Source: Streptomyces sp. NBC_01381
GTDB taxonomy: Bacteria; Actinomycetota; Actinomycetes; Streptomycetales; Streptomycetaceae
NCBI RefSeq assembly: GCF_026340305.1
Contig: NZ_JAPEPI010000002.1
Span: forward strand, 2,604,001-2,668,000
Direction: 5' to 3'
DNA length: 64,000 nucleotides
In this document: in pieces, positions 42,852 through 52,017 of the stretch
Numbering within the stretch: position 1 is the first letter of the stretch
Layout: every line of letters starts with the position of its first letter
Made by a program: the position numbers and the translations under genes
Notes under the pieces: generated by a model
What the model was told of the DNA's origin: nothing
The model's input: the letters and a program-made list of their open reading frames with translations, nothing else
Database searches by the model: none

Positions 42852-44402
42852 ATGCGCAACGAGGGAATCGGCTCCTGGCCCGCCCGCAGGGCCCGCAAGA
42901 CCCCGCACCGCACCGCCTTCCGGTACGAGGACACCACCACCTCGTACGCCGAGCTCCACACCCGCACCACTCAACTCGCCCGCGCCCTGCGGGAGTCCGG
43001 GGTGCGGCGCGGCGACCGGATCGCCTACCTCGGCGCCAACCACCCCGCCTTCCTGGAGACGCTCTTCGCGGCGGGCGTGCTCGGCGCGGTCTTCGTGCCG
43101 CTCAACACCCGCCTCGCCGTCACCGAACTCGCCCACCAGCTCACCGACTCGGGCGCGGGAACCCTCGTCCACGCCCCGGCGTTCACCGAGGCCGCCGTCG
43201 AGCTGCGCGACCTCGTACCGACGATCCGTACGTACGTCGAAGTAGGCCCTGTTTACGAGGAGTTGCTCTCCACGGCCACGGCGGGCGCCGAACCACTCGA
43301 CGAGCCGGTGTCCGGCGACGACGTCAGCATCATCATGTACACCTCGGGGACGACGGGCCGCCCCAAGGGCGCCATGCTCACCCACGCCAACCTCACCTGG
43401 AACGCCGTCAACGTCCTCGTCGACGCCGATCTCACCTCCGGCACCACCGCGCTCGTCACCGCCCCGCTGTTCCACACGGCAGGACTCAACATGCTGACCC
43501 TGCCGGTCCTCCTCAAGGGCGGCACCTGCGTCCTCGTGGAGTCCTTCGACGCGGACGCGACACTCGGCCTCGTCGAACGGCACGGCGTCACCGCGATGTT
43601 CGGCGTACCGACGATGTACGAGCAGATGGCGCGCCGCCCGCGCTGGCACACCGCCGATCTCACCTCGCTGCGTGTCCTGATGTGCGGCGGAGCCCCCGTC
43701 CCGGCCCCGCTCATCGCCGCGTACGCCGAGCGCGGACTCGCCTTCCAGCAGGGCTACGGCATGACCGAGGCTTCCCCCGGAGTGCTCTATCTGGACGCCG
43801 AGCACGCCGTCAGCAAGGCGGGCTCGGCCGGCGTACCGCACTTCTTCACCGACGTACGCGTGGTCCGCCCCGACCTCACGGAGACCGACGCCGGTGAAGC
43901 GGGCGAGGTCCTGGTGCGCGGACCCCATGTCATGCCTGGCTACTGGGGACTGCCGCAGGAGAGCGCGGCGGCCTTCGCCGACGGCTGGCTGCGCACCGGC
44001 GACGCAGCGCGCCGCGACCCCGACGGCTACGTCACCATCGCCGACCGCCTCAAAGACATGATCATCTCCGGCGGCGAGAACATCTACCCGGCCGAGGTCG
44101 AGAGCGCCCTGCTCGCCCACCCCGATGTCGTGGAGTGCGCCGTCATCGGCGTGCCCGACCCGAAGTGGGGCGAGGTGCCGCGCGCCGTGGTCGTCGCACG
44201 CGAGGGCGCCGCACCCGATCCGGACACGCTGCTCGCCTCGCTCACCGGTCGGCTCGCCAAGTACAAGATCCCGAAATCCCTGGTCGTCGCAGCCGAACTG
44301 CCGCGCACCGCCTCCGGGAAGCTCCTCAAGCCCGAGCTGCGCCGCCGCTACGGCAGCACACCCGCCACTCCCACCAACTCGCCACAGGAGAAGGCCATAT
44401 GA
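42852..44402 (+). CDS. Acyl-CoA synthetase (AMP-forming)
   Basis: A 516-residue ANL-family ligase. It activates a carboxylic acid through an acyl-AMP. Core motif SIIMYTSGTTGRPKGAMLTH, then YGMTEASPGVLYL, GWLRTGDAARRDPDGYVTI and the C-terminal lysine in PRTASGKLLKPEL. Good length. The overlap ATGA with the MaoC gene shows translational coupling. Substrate chain or ring cannot be read from these motifs; context suggests an organic acid imported by the MHS transporter. Confidence 0.93.
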   Translation: MRNEGIGSWPARRARKTPHRTAFRYEDTTTSYAELHTRTTQLARALRESGVRRGDRIAYLGANHPAFLETLFAAGVLGAVFVPLNTRLAVTELAHQLTDSGAGTLVHAPAFTEAAVELRDLVPTIRTYVEVGPVYEELLSTATAGAEPLDEPVSGDDVSIIMYTSGTTGRPKGAMLTHANLTWNAVNVLVDADLTSGTTALVTAPLFHTAGLNMLTLPVLLKGGTCVLVESFDADATLGLVERHGVTAMFGVPTMYEQMARRPRWHTADLTSLRVLMCGGAPVPAPLIAAYAERGLAFQQGYGMTEASPGVLYLDAEHAVSKAGSAGVPHFFTDVRVVRPDLTETDAGEAGEVLVRGPHVMPGYWGLPQESAAAFADGWLRTGDAARRDPDGYVTIADRLKDMIISGGENIYPAEVESALLAHPDVVECAVIGVPDPKWGEVPRAVVVAREGAAPDPDTLLASLTGRLAKYKIPKSLVVAAELPRTASGKLLKPELRRRYGSTPATPTNSPQEKAI

Positions 44403-44872
44403 GCAGCAGTACCCCCACCACGACCACCGTCAACGGCCTCGACGAGCTCAAGAAGCTCGCCGGAAGCGACCTCGGTGCCAGCTCCTGGATCGAGATCACC
44501 CAGGAGCGGATCAACACCTTCGCCGACGCCACCGACGACCACCAGTGGATCCACACCGACCCCGAGCGCGCGGCGCAGGGCCCCTTCGGCGCCCCGATCG
44601 CCCACGGCTACCTCACGCTCTCCCTCTTCATCCCCTTCTTCACCGAGCTCCTCGACGTCCAGGGCGTCACCACGAAGGTCAACTACGGCCTGGACAAGGT
44701 GCGTTTCCCCGCTCCCGTGCCCGCCGGATCGCGCATCCGCCTGGTCGCCCGCCTGGCCTCCGTCGACGAGGTGAGCGGCGGCGTGCAGATCGCCGTGGAC
44801 GGCACCGTCGAGATCGAGGGCGCCGCCAAGCCCGCCTGCGTCCTGCGCAGCCTGTCCCGCTTCTACGTCTGA
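44399..44872 (+). CDS. MaoC-like enoyl-CoA hydratase
   Basis: A 157-residue single hot-dog MaoC hydratase. The R-specific hydratase signature is FADATDDHQWIHTDPERAAQGPFGAPIAHGYLTLSL, with Asp and His in place for water addition. ATG overlaps the ligase stop (ATGA). With the SDR it would give the hydration and oxidation steps of a beta-oxidation-like route. Confidence 0.92.
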   Translation: MSSSTPTTTTVNGLDELKKLAGSDLGASSWIEITQERINTFADATDDHQWIHTDPERAAQGPFGAPIAHGYLTLSLFIPFFTELLDVQGVTTKVNYGLDKVRFPAPVPAGSRIRLVARLASVDEVSGGVQIAVDGTVEIEGAAKPACVLRSLSRFYV

Positions 44873-44888
44873 CCACGAGGGGCCCACC

Positions 44889-46220
44889 ATGCCTGACGCC
44901 CAACCAGCGCACGGCACAAGCCAGTTGCGCAGAGTCGCACTCTCCGGCCTGCTCGGCACGGCGGTGGAGTTCTACGACTTCCTGGTGTACGGAACCGTCG
45001 CCGCCCTCGTCTTCGGCGACCTGTTCTTCCCCGAGGCCGACTCGTCCGTCGGCACCATCGCGGCGTTCGGCACCTTCGCCGCCGGATATGTCGCACGGCC
45101 GCTCGGCGGCATCGTCTTCGGCCACTTCGGCGACCGGCTCGGACGCAAGTCGATGATGCTCCTGACCATGGTCCTGATGGGCGCGGGCAGCTTCCTCATC
45201 GGCTGTCTGCCGACGTACGACACCATCGGCGTGTGGGCGCCCGTCCTTCTCGTCCTGCTGCGCGTCGTGCAGGGCATCGCGATCGGCGGCGAATGGGGCG
45301 GCGCCACGCTGATGGTCGCCGAGCACGCGGGGGAGCGGCCGCGCGGCCTGTGGACCAGCTTCACTCAGCTGGGCGCGCCGCTCGGCACCGTGCTCTCGAC
45401 GGCCGTCGTCACCCTGGTCGGCACGCTGCCCGACGACCAGTTCCGGGCGTGGGGCTGGCGCGTGCCGTTCCTGCTCAGCCTCGTCCTCCTGGGCGCCGGG
45501 CTCTACATCCGCCTGAAGGTGGAGGAGAGCCCGCTGTTCACCGCCGCCCGGCGCGAGAAGACGACGGCGCGGATGCCGCTGCTCGACGTGCTGCGCAAGC
45601 CGCGCTCCGTGCTGCTCGCGGCGTGCGTCGGCATCGGCCCGTTCACCGCCCAGTCCCTGATGACCAGCTTCATGATCTCGTACGCCGTTGACTCCGGATA
45701 CTCGCGCTCGCAGGTCCTCACCGGAGTCACCGTGGCGTCCTGCACCGCCCTGGTCGTGATGCCGCTGGCCAGCATCCTCTCCGACCGGGTCGGCCGACGC
45801 CCCGTGGTGCTCACCGGCGCGCTGCTCTCGGCGGCCACGGCCTTCCCCGTCTTCGCCCTCGCCGACTCCGGCCGGCCAGGGCTGCTGATCCTGGCGTGCG
45901 TCATCGGCCACGGCATCGCCCAGTCCACGATGTACGGACCGCTCGGCGCCCTGCTCACCGAGATGTTCGGCACCCGCGTGCGCTACACCGGCGCGTCCCT
46001 CGGCTACCAGACCGCGACGCTCCTCGGCGCCGGCTTCTCCCCGCTCATCGCGAGCGGCCTGCTCGCCTCGTACGACACAAGCGCCCCCGTCGCCCTCCTG
46101 CTCACCGCCGGTGCCGCCATCACGGCGCTCGCCGTCTGGCGGATCCGGGAAACGAGCGGCACCACGCTCGCCACGGAAGAACCCGCCCAGGTCCGACCCA
46201 AGGAAGGCGTCCCCTCCTGA
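44889..46220 (+). CDS. MHS-family MFS transporter
   Basis: A 443-residue metabolite:H+ symporter (MHS) of the major facilitator superfamily. Helix 1 includes the family pattern GTAVEFYDFLVYGTVAALVF and loop 2/3 is FGHFGDRLGRKSMMLL. MHS carriers import organic acids, betaine, proline or aromatic acids. Located at the end of the catabolic operon, it is the likely uptake system for its substrate. Its TGA overlaps the start of the next gene (TGATG). Confidence 0.93.
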   Translation: MPDAQPAHGTSQLRRVALSGLLGTAVEFYDFLVYGTVAALVFGDLFFPEADSSVGTIAAFGTFAAGYVARPLGGIVFGHFGDRLGRKSMMLLTMVLMGAGSFLIGCLPTYDTIGVWAPVLLVLLRVVQGIAIGGEWGGATLMVAEHAGERPRGLWTSFTQLGAPLGTVLSTAVVTLVGTLPDDQFRAWGWRVPFLLSLVLLGAGLYIRLKVEESPLFTAARREKTTARMPLLDVLRKPRSVLLAACVGIGPFTAQSLMTSFMISYAVDSGYSRSQVLTGVTVASCTALVVMPLASILSDRVGRRPVVLTGALLSAATAFPVFALADSGRPGLLILACVIGHGIAQSTMYGPLGALLTEMFGTRVRYTGASLGYQTATLLGAGFSPLIASGLLASYDTSAPVALLLTAGAAITALAVWRIRETSGTTLATEEPAQVRPKEGVPS

Positions 46221-47617
46221 TGCCCGTACTCCCGCTGGTCCCGCTGACGAGGACCGCGACGGGCCTCGCCGCCCTCGTCCTCGTCGCCGCCGCCTCACCG
46301 TCAACTGCTGTGCCAGGCAGTCCGGTCGGCCACATCGAAGGCACCCTGCCCTCCGGTGCCGCGTACGTCATCGACACCCCCGAGCAGTGGAACGGCACCG
46401 TCCTCCTGTTCAGCCACGGCTACCGGCCCGCAGGATCCCCGAACCCGGCATCGAACGCCCCGGACGACCAGGTCAAGAAGGAACTCCTCGGCGAGGGCTA
46501 CGCGCTCGTCGGCTCCTCCTACGCCACCACCGGCTGGGCCGTCGAGCAGGCCGTGCCCGACCAACTCGCCGCCCTGGACACCTTCACCGCCAAGGTCGGC
46601 ACGGCCCGCCGCACCCTCGCCTGGGGCGAGTCGTACGGCGGCCTCGTCACCACCACGATCGCCGAACGCCACGCGGACCGCATCGACGGCTCCCTCTCGA
46701 TGTGCGGCCTCGTCCAGGGCGGCGTCGCCAACTGGAACTCCACCCTCGACCCCGTCTTCGCCCTGCGCACCCTGCTTGCCCCGGACTCCGGCATCCAACT
46801 GACCGGATTCACCGGGCAGTTGGAGGCGAAGGACTCGGCGGACCGCCTCGGCGGGGCCCTCACCCGGGCCCAGTCGACTCCTTCGGGCCGCGCCCGCATC
46901 GCCCTCGCCGCGGCCCTGCACGCCGTGCCCGGCTGGAACGACCCGAAGCAGCCGCGCCCGGCCCCCGGCGACCACGCCGCCCAACAGGCCAACCAGTACG
47001 CCGCGTTGACCGGCCTGATCCAGTCGCCCGCCTTCTCCTGGCGCCAGGAGGCCGAACGGCGCGCGGGCGGCAGCATGTCCTGGAACACGGGCGTCGACTA
47101 CACGGCGATGCTCGCGCGCTCCTCCCAGTTCAAGGAGGTCAAGGCCCTCTACAAGTCCGCGGGCCGCTCCCTGCGCGCCGACCTGAACGCGCTGGCCGCC
47201 GCGCCCCGCATCAAGGCCGACCCGCCCGCCGTCCGCTACATGATGCGCAACGTCGCCTTCACCGGCCGTCTCACCAAGCCCCAGCTGAACATCCACACCA
47301 CGGGCGACGCCCTCATCCCGGTCCGCGCCGAGAGCGCCTACCGCGACACGGTCACCGCGGCGGGCCGCGCGCCTCTCCTGCGTCAGGCGTACGTCGACAA
47401 CGCGGGCCACTGCACGTTCAGCCCCGCCGAGCAGCTAGCCGCCGTCCACACGACGGAACGCCGCGTCACGACCGGCCGCTGGGGCGACACGTCACCGGCC
47501 GCGCTCAACGCGGAGGCTCGGCACTCCGATCCGACGACGGCCGCGCGCTACGAGCGCTTCAGGCCGGGTCCCTACCCGCGCCCGTCCGATCGTCAAGACC
47601 CGCGCCGTCCACGGTGA
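46220..47617 (+). CDS. Secreted alpha/beta-hydrolase
   Basis: A 465-residue protein with a signal peptide (MPVLPLVPLTRTATGLAALVLVAAASPSTA). The hydrolase core has the oxyanion strand VLLFSHGY and the nucleophile elbow LAWGESYGGLV with the catalytic Ser; the late motif DNAGHCTFSP carries the catalytic His. Start overlaps the transporter stop. It may release an acid from an ester or amide outside the cell for import by the MHS carrier. Its last 59 bases overlap the convergent TetR gene. Confidence 0.88.
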   Translation: MPVLPLVPLTRTATGLAALVLVAAASPSTAVPGSPVGHIEGTLPSGAAYVIDTPEQWNGTVLLFSHGYRPAGSPNPASNAPDDQVKKELLGEGYALVGSSYATTGWAVEQAVPDQLAALDTFTAKVGTARRTLAWGESYGGLVTTTIAERHADRIDGSLSMCGLVQGGVANWNSTLDPVFALRTLLAPDSGIQLTGFTGQLEAKDSADRLGGALTRAQSTPSGRARIALAAALHAVPGWNDPKQPRPAPGDHAAQQANQYAALTGLIQSPAFSWRQEAERRAGGSMSWNTGVDYTAMLARSSQFKEVKALYKSAGRSLRADLNALAAAPRIKADPPAVRYMMRNVAFTGRLTKPQLNIHTTGDALIPVRAESAYRDTVTAAGRAPLLRQAYVDNAGHCTFSPAEQLAAVHTTERRVTTGRWGDTSPAALNAEARHSDPTTAARYERFRPGPYPRPSDRQDPRRPR

Positions 47618-48239
47618 GGGCACGGGTGAGCCGGTCCAGGTGCGCGCGGTACAGCTCCACGAACTCGACGCGACCTTCGGCGATCGCCCACTGCACCTGG
47701 AGCCCGTCCGACACGGCGAGAATCTCGCGGGCGACGCCATCGGGGTCGATGCCGGTCCTCAACTGGCCCTTGTCCACGGCACGTTGGAGCACGGAAGCGA
47801 GCGAGCCGACGACGCGTTCGTACCGCTCCTGGAAGTACGCGTGCGCCGGGTGCGCGGGATCGCCGGCCTCCGCGGAGAGCCGGGTGTAGAGCTGGATGAG
47901 GCCGGGCTGGGTGAGGTTGTACTCCGCGAGGGCGAGCACCTCACGGAAGAGCGCCCGGACGTCGTCGCCGCCAGAGTCCGGGTGCAGCCGCCCGAAGGTC
48001 CGCACGGTGCGCTCCTCGCGGGCTTCGAGGACCGCCATCAGGAGGCGCTGCTTCGAGCCGAAGTGATGGGCGATGACGGTGGCGGACGTGTCGGCCTCGG
48101 CGGCGATCTTCGCCAGGGAGGAGTTCAGATAGCCGGACTCCGCGAAGAGAACGAGCGCGGCGTCGATGATGCCCGCCCGGCGGGCGTCCGCGGCGGCGTA
48201 CTGCCCGGTGGGGCGATGACGGGGGCTGTGCTGCTCCAT
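47559..48239 (-). CDS. TetR-family transcriptional regulator
   Basis: A 226-residue TetR regulator: HTH RRAGIIDAALVLFAESGYLNSSLAKIAAEADTSATVIAHHFGSKQRLL and an all-helical ligand domain. ATG at 48239 with a weak Shine-Dalgarno. The gene converges on the hydrolase gene and overlaps its 3' end by 59 bases. It is upstream of no obvious target; the dispersed repeat at 48295 separates it from the serine hydrolase gene. Confidence 0.9.
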   Translation of the reverse strand: MEQHSPRHRPTGQYAAADARRAGIIDAALVLFAESGYLNSSLAKIAAEADTSATVIAHHFGSKQRLLMAVLEAREERTVRTFGRLHPDSGGDDVRALFREVLALAEYNLTQPGLIQLYTRLSAEAGDPAHPAHAYFQERYERVVGSLASVLQRAVDKGQLRTGIDPDGVAREILAVSDGLQVQWAIAEGRVEFVELYRAHLDRLTRALTVDGAGLDDRTGAGRDPA

Positions 48240-48294
48240 CGGGAGAGATTAGCCGCCTCGCGGATGAGCGGCCCCGATGAAGTCCGGTGCGGTA

Positions 48295-48405
48295 CCGCGC
48301 CCCGTAAGGGGCGCGGGGCTGTGACATGTGCGGCTCCGCCGCGGAGGGGGTCCCCCTGTTCGAGCGAGCCGAGAACTTGGGGGAGCGACCAGCCCCCACC
48401 GTCCC
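48295..48405. repeat. Dispersed intergenic hairpin repeat, long inverted copy
   Basis: Hairpin CCGCGCCCC-GTAA-GGGGCGCGG (48295-48316), then GGCTGTGACATGTGCGGCTC, CGCCGCGG, a TCGAGCGAGCCGAGAACTT segment and GCGACCAGCCCCCACCG. It is the inverted equivalent of the 11685 element and includes the segment seen near 13970. Lies between the TetR and serine-hydrolase genes. Confidence 0.7.
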
Positions 48406-48414
48406 GCAGGTTCA

Positions 48415-49620
48415 TCACCGCACTTCCCGCGGAACGCCCAGCCCGCGGTACAGCGCCCCCACCAGATGCACGCTCCTCAAATCGTCCCCGGACGTCCCCG
48501 ACCCCATCCGGTTCATCACGTACGCGTACGCCACCCCGTTCTCCGGATCGGCGAACGCGTAGGAGCCGCCCATGCCCCCGTGGCCGAAGGCTCGCGGGTT
48601 GGGCCCCGCCTGGCCGTACATGTTCAGCATGTAGCCGAGGCCCCACTCCCACCTCTCGCCCCAGGCCGTGCCCGCCGCGAGGACCAGGTCCCCTTCGTCG
48701 GGCTCCCCTTGGCGGGTGCGCAGTTGCTCCAGCGTTGCCGAGCCGACGAGGTCGCCGGCGCCCAGTGCCGCGTACACCGTCGCGAGACCCCGCGCGGAGG
48801 CGTGACCGTTGGCCGCGGGGATCTCCGCGCTGCGATAGGCCGCGCCGTTCACGTTGGCGACCGGGAGATACTGCAGGGACAGGGTGACGGCGGCCAGCGG
48901 GTGGTCGTCGAGCGAGCGCACCGGCGGCTCGGGCGGGGTCTTGAAGCCGCTCTGGGTGCCGGACGCGGCGACCGGCCTCGCCATGTCCGCGCACCGGCCG
49001 TGCTCGCTCACCGGGGTGCCGACGAAGACATCGGCGCCGAGCCGCTCCGTCACCTCACTGCGCAAGAACGTGCCGAGCGAGACCCCGGTGATCCGGCGCA
49101 CCATCTCGCCCACCAGGTAGCCGAAGCTCACGGCGTGGTACCCCTGCGCCGTGCCCGGCTTCCACCACGGAGGCGTCGCGGCAAGGGCACCGCACACCTT
49201 CTCCCAGTCGTAGAGGTCGTCCGGCGCCATCGGCTCGCGCGGCGCGACCACCCCCGAGCGGTGGCTGAGCAGCCAGCGCACCGGGATGTCCGCCTTGCCC
49301 TCTTGTGCGAACTCCGGCCAGTAGCGGGCGACCGGCGCGTCCAGGTCGAGCTCGCCCCGGTCGACCAGAAGATGCGCGCACAGCGCGGTCATCCCCTTGG
49401 TCGTGGAGTACACGTTCACCAGCGAATCGCGCCGCCACGCGTGCGTGCCCGCCTTGTCCGGTTTCCTCGCGTCGCCGCCCCACAGGTCGACGACGAACTC
49501 CCCGTCGACCGTCGCGGCGACGGCCGCCCCCAGCTCGCCGCGCTCGGCGAAATTGCGCTCGAACTCCTCGCGTACGCCCTCGAATCCGGGGGCGCAGATG
49601 CCATGGACGCGCACGGTCAT
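48415..49620 (-). CDS. Serine hydrolase, beta-lactamase/EstB family
   Basis: A 401-residue penicillin-binding-protein-like serine hydrolase. SxxK motif is VYSTTKGM (Ser and Lys catalytic), the Tyr motif is GYHAVSFG, and a late HGG is in FGHGGMGGS. No signal peptide, so cytosolic. ATG at 49620 with GAGGAG upstream. Members are often esterases rather than true beta-lactamases; substrate unknown. Confidence 0.9.
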   Translation of the reverse strand: MTVRVHGICAPGFEGVREEFERNFAERGELGAAVAATVDGEFVVDLWGGDARKPDKAGTHAWRRDSLVNVYSTTKGMTALCAHLLVDRGELDLDAPVARYWPEFAQEGKADIPVRWLLSHRSGVVAPREPMAPDDLYDWEKVCGALAATPPWWKPGTAQGYHAVSFGYLVGEMVRRITGVSLGTFLRSEVTERLGADVFVGTPVSEHGRCADMARPVAASGTQSGFKTPPEPPVRSLDDHPLAAVTLSLQYLPVANVNGAAYRSAEIPAANGHASARGLATVYAALGAGDLVGSATLEQLRTRQGEPDEGDLVLAAGTAWGERWEWGLGYMLNMYGQAGPNPRAFGHGGMGGSYAFADPENGVAYAYVMNRMGSGTSGDDLRSVHLVGALYRGLGVPREVR

Positions 49621-49762
49621 GACTCTCCTCGGTCGCTGTGTCCCGCCGACCCGTGACATCCTCGCGCATGGTTGCCCCTGGCACCTAGTGCTGGGACAGG
49701 GGCGGTGCGATCACCGGCCACGGGACCGCATTTGTGTCCCGCGCACCAGAGGTTGGATTTCT

Positions 49763-49784
49763 CTTCACATACAGGTCACAGGCC
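49763..49784 (+). promoter_or_regulatory. Possible PHO box upstream of phospholipase C
   Basis: Two 11-base direct units, CTTCACATACA and GGTCACAGGCC, lie in exact register. Each core matches the Streptomyces PhoP unit (GTTCACC) at five of seven positions. A phosphate-controlled phospholipase would fit. The match is imperfect. Confidence 0.35.
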
Positions 49785-49861
49785 CTTCCCCCGCACTTGC
49801 TCCCCTTGACACACTTCACCCGCCCGCGTCCCCCACACCACACACGAGGTCGAACACACCC

Positions 49862-51919
49862 ATGCCTGAAATCAATCGGCGCCGCTTCATGCAATTCGCC
49901 GGCGGCACAGCGGCCTTCGCGACTCTCTCGCAGAGCATCGCCCGCGCCGCCGCGCTGCCCGCCCAGCGCCGCTCCGGCTCCATCGAGGACGTCGAGCACA
50001 TCGTCGTGCTGATGCAGGAGAACCGATCCTTCGACCACTACTTCGGCACCATGAAGGGCGTACGCGGCTTCGGCGACCCGCGCCCGGTGACGCTGCCCAG
50101 CGGCAAACCGGTGTGGAACCAGTCCGGCGGCGGCAAGGAGACACTGCCCTTCCACCCGGACGCCGAGGACCTCGGCATGCAGTTCATCGCCGGACTCGAC
50201 CACGACTGGGCCGGCGGCCACAGCGCCTTCGGCAACGGCAAGTACGACAACTGGATCGCCGCCAAGTCCGAGCGCTCGATGGCGTATCTGACCCGCGACG
50301 ACATCCCGTTCCACTACGCGCTCGCCGACGCCTTCACCGTCTGCGACGACTACCACTGTTCGTTCATCGGGGCCACCGACCCCAACCGCTACTACATGCT
50401 CTCCGGCCACGTCGGCAACGACGGCAAGGGCGGCGGCCCGGTCCTCGGCAACCAGGAACTGGGCTACGACTGGACGACGTACGCCGAGCGCCTCGAGCAG
50501 GCCGGGGTCTCCTGGAAGGTCTACCAGGACATCGGCGACGGTCTGGACGCGGCCGGCAAGTGGGGCTGGATCGACGACGCCTACCGCGGCAACTACGGCG
50601 ACAACTCGCTGCTCTACTTCAACAAGTACCGCAACGCCAAGCCCGGCGACCCGCTCTACGACAAGGCCCGCACCGGCACGAACGTCAAGGCGGGCGACGG
50701 CTACTTCGACATCCTCAAGGCCGACGTGAAGGCCGACAAGCTTCCGAAGATCTCCTGGATAGCCGCCCCCGAAGCCTTCACCGAGCACCCCAACTGGCCC
50801 GTCAACTACGGCGCCTGGTACATCGCGCAGGTCCTCGACGCGCTCACCTCCAACCCCGAGGTGTGGGCCAAGACCGCCCTGTTCATCACGTACGACGAGA
50901 ACGACGGCTACTTCGACCACATCGTCCCGCCGTACGTCCCGTCGTCCGCCTCGCAGGGCCTGTCCACCGTCGACACGGCGCTCGACTACTTCCCGGGCAA
51001 CGCCTCCTACGCGGCCGGGCACTACGGTCTCGGCCAGCGCGTGCCGATGATCGTCGTCTCGCCGTGGAGCACCGGCGGCTTCGTGAACTCACAGGTGCTC
51101 GACCACACCTCGATCCTCCAGTTCATGGAGAAGCGGTTCGGCGTTCAGGAGCCCAACATCTCGCCGTGGCGGCGCGCGATCTGCGGTGACCTCACCTCCG
51201 CCTTCGACTTCGCCGGCAAGGACACCGACCCGGCGAAGCTGCCCGACACCGGCGCCTACGAGCCGCCGGACCACGAGCGGCACCCCGACTACGTGCCCAA
51301 GGCGCCTGCGAAGGGTGAGCTGCCCAAGCAGGAGTCCGGCTCCCGGCCCGCACGCCCACTGCCGTACGCCCCGCTGGTGGACGGCGCGGGCGCGCCCGCG
51401 GACGGCAAGTTCACGCTGACCTTCAGCGGCGGTGACGCTGCGGGCGCGTGCTTCCACGTCCGGTCGCAGAACCGCACGGACGGCCCCTGGACGTACACGA
51501 CGGAGGCCGGCAAGAAGATCTCCGACACCTGGAACACCGCGTACTCGAAGGGCGCGTACGACCTGTCGGTGTTCGGCCCGAACGGTTTCCTGCGGGTCTT
51601 CAAGGGCCCCGGCAAGACGGCGGGCCCGGAGGTGACCGCCCGTCACGACAAGGCGAGCGGCAACCTCAAGCTGACCCTGAAGAACGCGGGCGGCGCCGAT
51701 GTGAACCTGACGCTCACCAACGCCTACGGCGGCGCGGCCGAGACGTTCAAGGTGAAGGCGGGCGGCACCGTCGAGCACACCGTCGACCTGCGGGCGAGCA
51801 AGCGCTGGTACGACGTGACGGTGAAGTCCGACGCGGACGCCACGTTCCTGCGGCGCCTCGCGGGACATGTCGAGAACGGTGAGGCGGGCGTCAGCGACCC
51901 CGCGATCGTCTCGGCCTGA
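49862..51919 (+). CDS. Tat-exported phospholipase C (phosphocholine-preferring type)
   Basis: A 685-residue secreted phosphoesterase. The start has a Tat signal (EINRRRFMQFAGGTAA). The N-terminal catalytic domain of the acid phosphatase/phospholipase C family shows HIVVLMQENRSFDHYFGTM, then FITYDENDGYFDHIVPP. Two C-terminal domains of the phospholipase C type (DUF756) end the protein. It would release diacylglycerol and a phosphate head group outside the cell. ATG at 49862, after a weak GAGG. A possible PHO box lies upstream. Confidence 0.93.
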   Translation: MPEINRRRFMQFAGGTAAFATLSQSIARAAALPAQRRSGSIEDVEHIVVLMQENRSFDHYFGTMKGVRGFGDPRPVTLPSGKPVWNQSGGGKETLPFHPDAEDLGMQFIAGLDHDWAGGHSAFGNGKYDNWIAAKSERSMAYLTRDDIPFHYALADAFTVCDDYHCSFIGATDPNRYYMLSGHVGNDGKGGGPVLGNQELGYDWTTYAERLEQAGVSWKVYQDIGDGLDAAGKWGWIDDAYRGNYGDNSLLYFNKYRNAKPGDPLYDKARTGTNVKAGDGYFDILKADVKADKLPKISWIAAPEAFTEHPNWPVNYGAWYIAQVLDALTSNPEVWAKTALFITYDENDGYFDHIVPPYVPSSASQGLSTVDTALDYFPGNASYAAGHYGLGQRVPMIVVSPWSTGGFVNSQVLDHTSILQFMEKRFGVQEPNISPWRRAICGDLTSAFDFAGKDTDPAKLPDTGAYEPPDHERHPDYVPKAPAKGELPKQESGSRPARPLPYAPLVDGAGAPADGKFTLTFSGGDAAGACFHVRSQNRTDGPWTYTTEAGKKISDTWNTAYSKGAYDLSVFGPNGFLRVFKGPGKTAGPEVTARHDKASGNLKLTLKNAGGADVNLTLTNAYGGAAETFKVKAGGTVEHTVDLRASKRWYDVTVKSDADATFLRRLAGHVENGEAGVSDPAIVSA

Positions 51920-52017
51920 CGTAAGCCTGGTCCCCGTGCGGCGGGGCGGTGAGTCCGACGTCACAGCCCCTGCGAAGGGCTGGCGGACCGCCCCGTCCAT
52001 CGGGGTACTGTGCCCCG

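Noticed and set aside
48415..49620. Resistance-type beta-lactamase
   Set aside because: No signal peptide and motif spacing of EstB-like esterases; naming it a resistance gene would be too strong.
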